64,000 nucleotides of DNA from Klebsiella pneumoniae (lineage in GTDB: Bacteria > Pseudomonadota > Gammaproteobacteria > Enterobacterales > Enterobacteriaceae), in NCBI RefSeq assembly GCF_000742135.1, contig NZ_KN046818.1, forward strand, positions 3,415,447-3,479,446, in the 5' to 3' direction. The translations under genes and the position numbers were made by a program. How positions within the stretch are numbered: the stretch's first letter is position 1; every line of letters starts with the position of its first letter. Positions 60,946 through 64,000 of the stretch are shown here, one piece after another. A model generated the notes under the pieces. It saw nothing but the letters and a program-made list of their open reading frames with translations, was not told the DNA's origin and made no database searches.

Positions 60946-61524
60946 TTACGTGTAAAGCAGCTCGCCCTCACCCCAGCGTGGGATGTTATTGACCTCCAGG
61001 TCAAACAGGTCAAGCGCGCGGTTTACGCTATGGGTAATAATGTCATCTGCGCTTTGCGGACGCTGATAGAGTGCAGGCACCGGCGGAAAGATGATGCCGC
61101 CCATCTCGGTAACTGCCGCCATATTACGTATATGGCCGAGATTAAGCGGCGTCTCGCGCGCCAGCAGTACCAGCCGACGGCGTTCCTTTAGCACTACGTC
61201 CGCCGCGCGGGTAAGCAGATTATCGGTGAGACAGTGGGCGATAGCGCCCAATGATCGCATCGAGCAGGGGGCAACCAACATCCCCAGCGTTTTAAACGAG
61301 CCGCTGGAGATGGACGCGCCCAGATGGTTGATGGGATGTACCACGTCAGCCAGCGCCATCACTTCATCTAAGCGGTAATCCGTTTCCAGCTCGCAGGTTT
61401 TTTCCGCACCTTTGGAGACCACCAGATGAACCTCTATCGCCAGTGGCCGCAAAAGTTCCAGCGCTTTCACGCCGTACTGGAACCCGGAAGCGCCGCTAAT
61501 CCCAATGATGATGCGTGGTGTCAT
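60946..61524 (-). CDS. UbiX-type flavin prenyltransferase
   Basis: A 192-residue flavoprotein that makes prenylated FMN, the cofactor of UbiD decarboxylases. The family signatures are [19 protein letters not shown] at the start, [20 protein letters not shown] (prenyl/FMN pocket) and [18 protein letters not shown]. It resembles the B subunits of phenolic acid decarboxylase operons (kpdB, lpdB types). It lies 11 bp after the UbiD gene and supplies its cofactor. Confidence 0.92.
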   Translation of the reverse strand: MTPRIIIGISGASGFQYGVKALELLRPLAIEVHLVVSKGAEKTCELETDYRLDEVMALADVVHPINHLGASISSGSFKTLGMLVAPCSMRSLGAIAHCLTDNLLTRAADVVLKERRRLVLLARETPLNLGHIRNMAAVTEMGGIIFPPVPALYQRPQSADDIITHSVNRALDLFDLEVNNIPRWGEGELLYT

Positions 61525-61535
61525 GGTATTCGCCC

Positions 61536-63029
61536 TTATTCGAAGTCCGGCAGGAAACGTTTTACATCAACCGCTTTGAACTTAGAGCGCTCAAAGTTGT
61601 GTTTCAGATGGAACGGTACGGTGCAGTCGAAAATGGTTTTGCACGACATTCCCTGCTGCAGCACGCTCGGGCTGTACTCTGGCACCTGCGACGGGTCGAG
61701 CGGATGACAGCGCACACCCGGGATCATTACGGTATCGACATCACCCTGGTAGCGGGTTTGCATCGCCCACAGCACATCGTCGCTATCGAAAATATCAACA
61801 TCCTCATCCACCAAAATGACGTGCTTCAGCTCCGGGAAAGCGGAGAACGCCAGGAGCGCCGCCTGGCGCTGGCGGCCTTCATCGGCAGGGGAAGATTTCT
61901 TAAATTGCAGTACCGCCAGTAGTTTGCCGCCGCCTGCCGAGTGGGCGAAGACGTTGAGTAATTTGCCCGGCATGGCGCGCTCCACCATATCGAGAATACT
62001 CGCTTCGGTCGGGATCCCGGCCATGTTGACATGTTCTTCGCCTGGTCCGACGGTGGTGCGCCAGATAGGCTGAGTACGATGGGTGACGGCTTTGACTTTA
62101 ATAACCGGAATCGCCTCTTTCGCTTCACCGGTATAGCCCGGGAACTCCGGCATTGCGCGGCCGGTATGGGTGTTCTGATCTTCGCGTACGCGCACGTTCG
62201 GCACCAGTTCGCCTTCGATAACGATTTCGGCGTGGGCAATGGCTTTTTCATTAATAGTCTTACATTGCACCATCTCCACCGCGCGGCCACGCAGCGCGCC
62301 GGCAATGCTTAGCTCGTTGAAACCCAGCGGGGTGGTCGGTGGCTCAAAGCAGGCGGCGATTTCGATAGCCGGATCGACGCCGATACTGATCGAAATAGGC
62401 AGCGGCTGGCCCGCCGCTTCCGCCTTCATGCGGAAGGCATCGATATGACGACCCGGCGTCAGCCACATTGATAGCTCATCGCGGCTCTGGACACACAGGC
62501 GATGAATAGTGATATCGGATTCATGGGTTTGCGGGTCGGAGGCGTAGCACAGGCCCATAGTGATATACGGACCGGCATCTTCTTCGGTGTTAGTTGGCGC
62601 AGGCAGCAGTTTACGCAGATCAAAATCAGCATCGCTGGCGAGGTGAACCACTTCCTGGCATACCGCCGTGCCCTGTACCATGGTTGGGCTAATAGCATTT
62701 TCAACGGAATCTTTCAGCAAATGACCCAGTTTTGCCGGTTCACACTGCAGGAACTGGCTAACGCGCTGGCGCGAGCCGTTCAGACCGATGGCCACGCTGA
62801 TATCGTCGAACCCCTTAATTTTGTTAAAGACCATGACCGGGCCGTTCTTGCGCGTTGGGCGCTGGCAGGTGCCGCCGGCGCCCACGTAGCGGTATACGCC
62901 TGAGAGCTCGGCGTGAGGATCGACTTCGGTATCGGTCTCAACATATTCGCCCGGCAGCGTTTTTAACAGTGCCAGAGCCGAACGTAAATCATGCACCGGT
63001 GACGGCGTTTTTTTATCTGAATTTGCCAT
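61536..63029 (-). CDS. UbiD-type phenolic acid decarboxylase (gallate/protocatechuate-like)
   Basis: A 497-residue prenyl-FMN-dependent decarboxylase. Conserved stretches include [58 protein letters not shown] (with active-site Arg and Glu region) and [19 protein letters not shown]. The sequence looks closest to gallate (LpdC) and Klebsiella protocatechuate (AroY) decarboxylases, which turn hydroxybenzoates into phenols. A small third (D) subunit gene is not seen. The start ATG at 63029 follows AAGGAACACTC. The operon is divergent from a LysR gene. Confidence 0.88.
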   Translation of the reverse strand: MANSDKKTPSPVHDLRSALALLKTLPGEYVETDTEVDPHAELSGVYRYVGAGGTCQRPTRKNGPVMVFNKIKGFDDISVAIGLNGSRQRVSQFLQCEPAKLGHLLKDSVENAISPTMVQGTAVCQEVVHLASDADFDLRKLLPAPTNTEEDAGPYITMGLCYASDPQTHESDITIHRLCVQSRDELSMWLTPGRHIDAFRMKAEAAGQPLPISISIGVDPAIEIAACFEPPTTPLGFNELSIAGALRGRAVEMVQCKTINEKAIAHAEIVIEGELVPNVRVREDQNTHTGRAMPEFPGYTGEAKEAIPVIKVKAVTHRTQPIWRTTVGPGEEHVNMAGIPTEASILDMVERAMPGKLLNVFAHSAGGGKLLAVLQFKKSSPADEGRQRQAALLAFSAFPELKHVILVDEDVDIFDSDDVLWAMQTRYQGDVDTVMIPGVRCHPLDPSQVPEYSPSVLQQGMSCKTIFDCTVPFHLKHNFERSKFKAVDVKRFLPDFE

Positions 63030-63240
63030 GAGTGTTCCTTTAAAAAGCAATTTTGCTAAGCGCACAATATTTTTCTTCGATAAATTAAACAAATACCGTT
63101 TACCGGATGGTCAGTAGATCAAAAAAGTTGGTTTTAAAAAAATGTTAATAAACAATTAATCAATATGGTGAATTCGACGCGGCTTTTTATTTCTCAGCGT
63201 TAGTGTGATACTGCCCGGAAGATAATTAATGAGGCCGGTC
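63030..63240. promoter_or_regulatory. Divergent promoter region of decarboxylase operon and LysR gene
   Basis: About 210 bp, AT-rich near 63060-63180. It must carry the promoters of both the leftward decarboxylase operon and the rightward LysR gene. ATTGTTTATTAAC- and TTTTTTAAAAC-type stretches are present, but no convincing LysR box (T-N11-A) could be singled out by eye. Confidence 0.5.
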
Positions 63241-64000
63241 ATGGATCTTAAACGCTTACGCTATTTTTGCCGGGTAGTGGAACACGGTTCGGTGAGTCAG
63301 GCAGCGAAGTCGCTCAATATGGCGCAACCACCGCTCAGCAAGCGGATTCAGGAGCTTGAAGAAGAGCTGCAGGTTTCACTTTTCGAGCGCCGCGGCAACC
63401 GCATTGAACCGACGGAAGCGGGGTATTTCTTATATCGGAAAGGCTGTGAAATTTTACGCCAGGTGGAGGATACCGCTCGGGAGACGGCCGATATTGCGCA
63501 AAAGACCCGCGTGGAAGTACGTATTGGCTTAACTCATCTGTACCAGAATTATTTTCAGCCTTTATTAATGGAGCTCTATCGGCGCAATCCTGAAACCGCG
63601 ATAAATATCTCGGTGACTGACTCAAGTCATCTGGAAACATTATTAAATGAAGGCGCTATCGATCTGGCATTAATACAGCGACCCTACCGCGGAGAAGGCT
63701 TCGATTATATCTCCTTCGACCCCATTAAACTGGTAGCGGTCATTAATAAAAAATGCCTGTCGCAACCGCCTTCCAACCCCTATGACTACAATGCTCTGGC
63801 GGAGATGCCGCTGGTGCTGCTGCACCGGGCGAAAGATTCCGGCACCTATGAAATGTTAATGGACCTGTTCCGTAAATCCGGCGTTAGCGCGAAGGTGATT
63901 ATGCATATTACCCAGCCCGGAGTGATCCTCGACTGGCTGGAGGACGGGCTGGAAGCGGCGACATTGCTGCCATCTTCGGAAGTGAATGCCGAAAAACTTC
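63241..64000 (+). CDS. LysR-type regulator, 3' end cut by window
   Basis: The frame is open from ATG 63241 to the window edge, about 253 codons, so the end of a protein of about 290-300 residues is missing. It starts MDLKRLRYFCRVVEHGSVSQ; the N-terminal helix-turn-helix is SVSQAAKSLNMAQPPLSKRI (about residues 18-37), followed by a substrate-binding domain beginning VRIGLTHLYQNYF. Its position, divergent from the decarboxylase operon, makes it the likely activator of that operon in response to a phenolic acid. Confidence 0.9.
   Translation, partial: MDLKRLRYFCRVVEHGSVSQAAKSLNMAQPPLSKRIQELEEELQVSLFERRGNRIEPTEAGYFLYRKGCEILRQVEDTARETADIAQKTRVEVRIGLTHLYQNYFQPLLMELYRRNPETAINISVTDSSHLETLLNEGAIDLALIQRPYRGEGFDYISFDPIKLVAVINKKCLSQPPSNPYDYNALAEMPLVLLHRAKDSGTYEMLMDLFRKSGVSAKVIMHITQPGVILDWLEDGLEAATLLPSSEVNAEKL

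Overview
The window is a stretch of enterobacterial chromosome, most like Klebsiella or Raoultella. The core gene order follows the Escherichia coli K-12 speA-to-idi region almost gene for gene: speA, speB, loiP, tktA, epd, pgk, fbaA, mscS, argO, yggE, argP, rpiA, serA, fau, 6S RNA, zapA, ygfB, pepP, ubiH, ubiI, gcvTHP, ygfF, bglA, yqfB, yqfA, ygfZ, sdhE, ygfX, fldB, xerD, dsbC, recJ, prfB, lysS, idi. ERIC and REP repeats, high GC and the accessory genes all fit that genus. The genus call is an inference; no rRNA or species marker is present.

Three accessory blocks interrupt the K-12 order. (1) About 2.8-18.7 kb, between speB and loiP, holds a catabolic gene cluster. It encodes a complete three-component Rieske oxygenase system (ferredoxin, a small HTH-like protein, a catalytic subunit and, further down, an FAD ferredoxin reductase), a dihydrodiol-dehydrogenase-type SDR, an IclR regulator, an extradiol ring-cleavage dioxygenase, two MFS importers, a cupin, an alpha/beta hydrolase, an SDR with a degenerate active site, an aspartate-dehydrogenase-family enzyme, an aldehyde dehydrogenase, a thiamine-diphosphate enzyme and an OprD-type porin. 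It looks like uptake, ring hydroxylation, ring cleavage and side-product processing of an aromatic, perhaps nitrogen-containing, compound. I cannot name the substrate, and this is the best candidate for an undescribed system. The divergent promoter region carries three copies of a GTTTCAT-NN-ATGAAAC palindrome, the likely operators of the IclR protein. (2) About 43.5-47.1 kb, between ygfF and bglA, holds scsABCD, a periplasmic thiol-redox and copper-tolerance operon. (3) From 60.2 kb to the right edge, after idi, lie a DUF554 membrane protein, a UbiX-type flavin prenyltransferase, a UbiD-type gallate/protocatechuate decarboxylase and a divergent LysR regulator cut by the window end. A MurR/RpiR regulator also sits beside bglA.

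The rest is housekeeping: polyamine synthesis (speAB), pentose phosphate and lower glycolysis (tktA, epd-pgk-fbaA, rpiA), serine and glycine/one-carbon metabolism (serA, gcvTHP, fau, ygfZ), ubiquinone hydroxylases (ubiH, ubiI), arginine export and its regulator (argO, argP), and recombination, repair and translation genes (xerD, dsbC, recJ, prfB with its programmed +1 frameshift, lysS). Many genes end in clear intrinsic terminators. REP, ERIC and short CCCTCTCCC-type hairpins fill several of the gaps.
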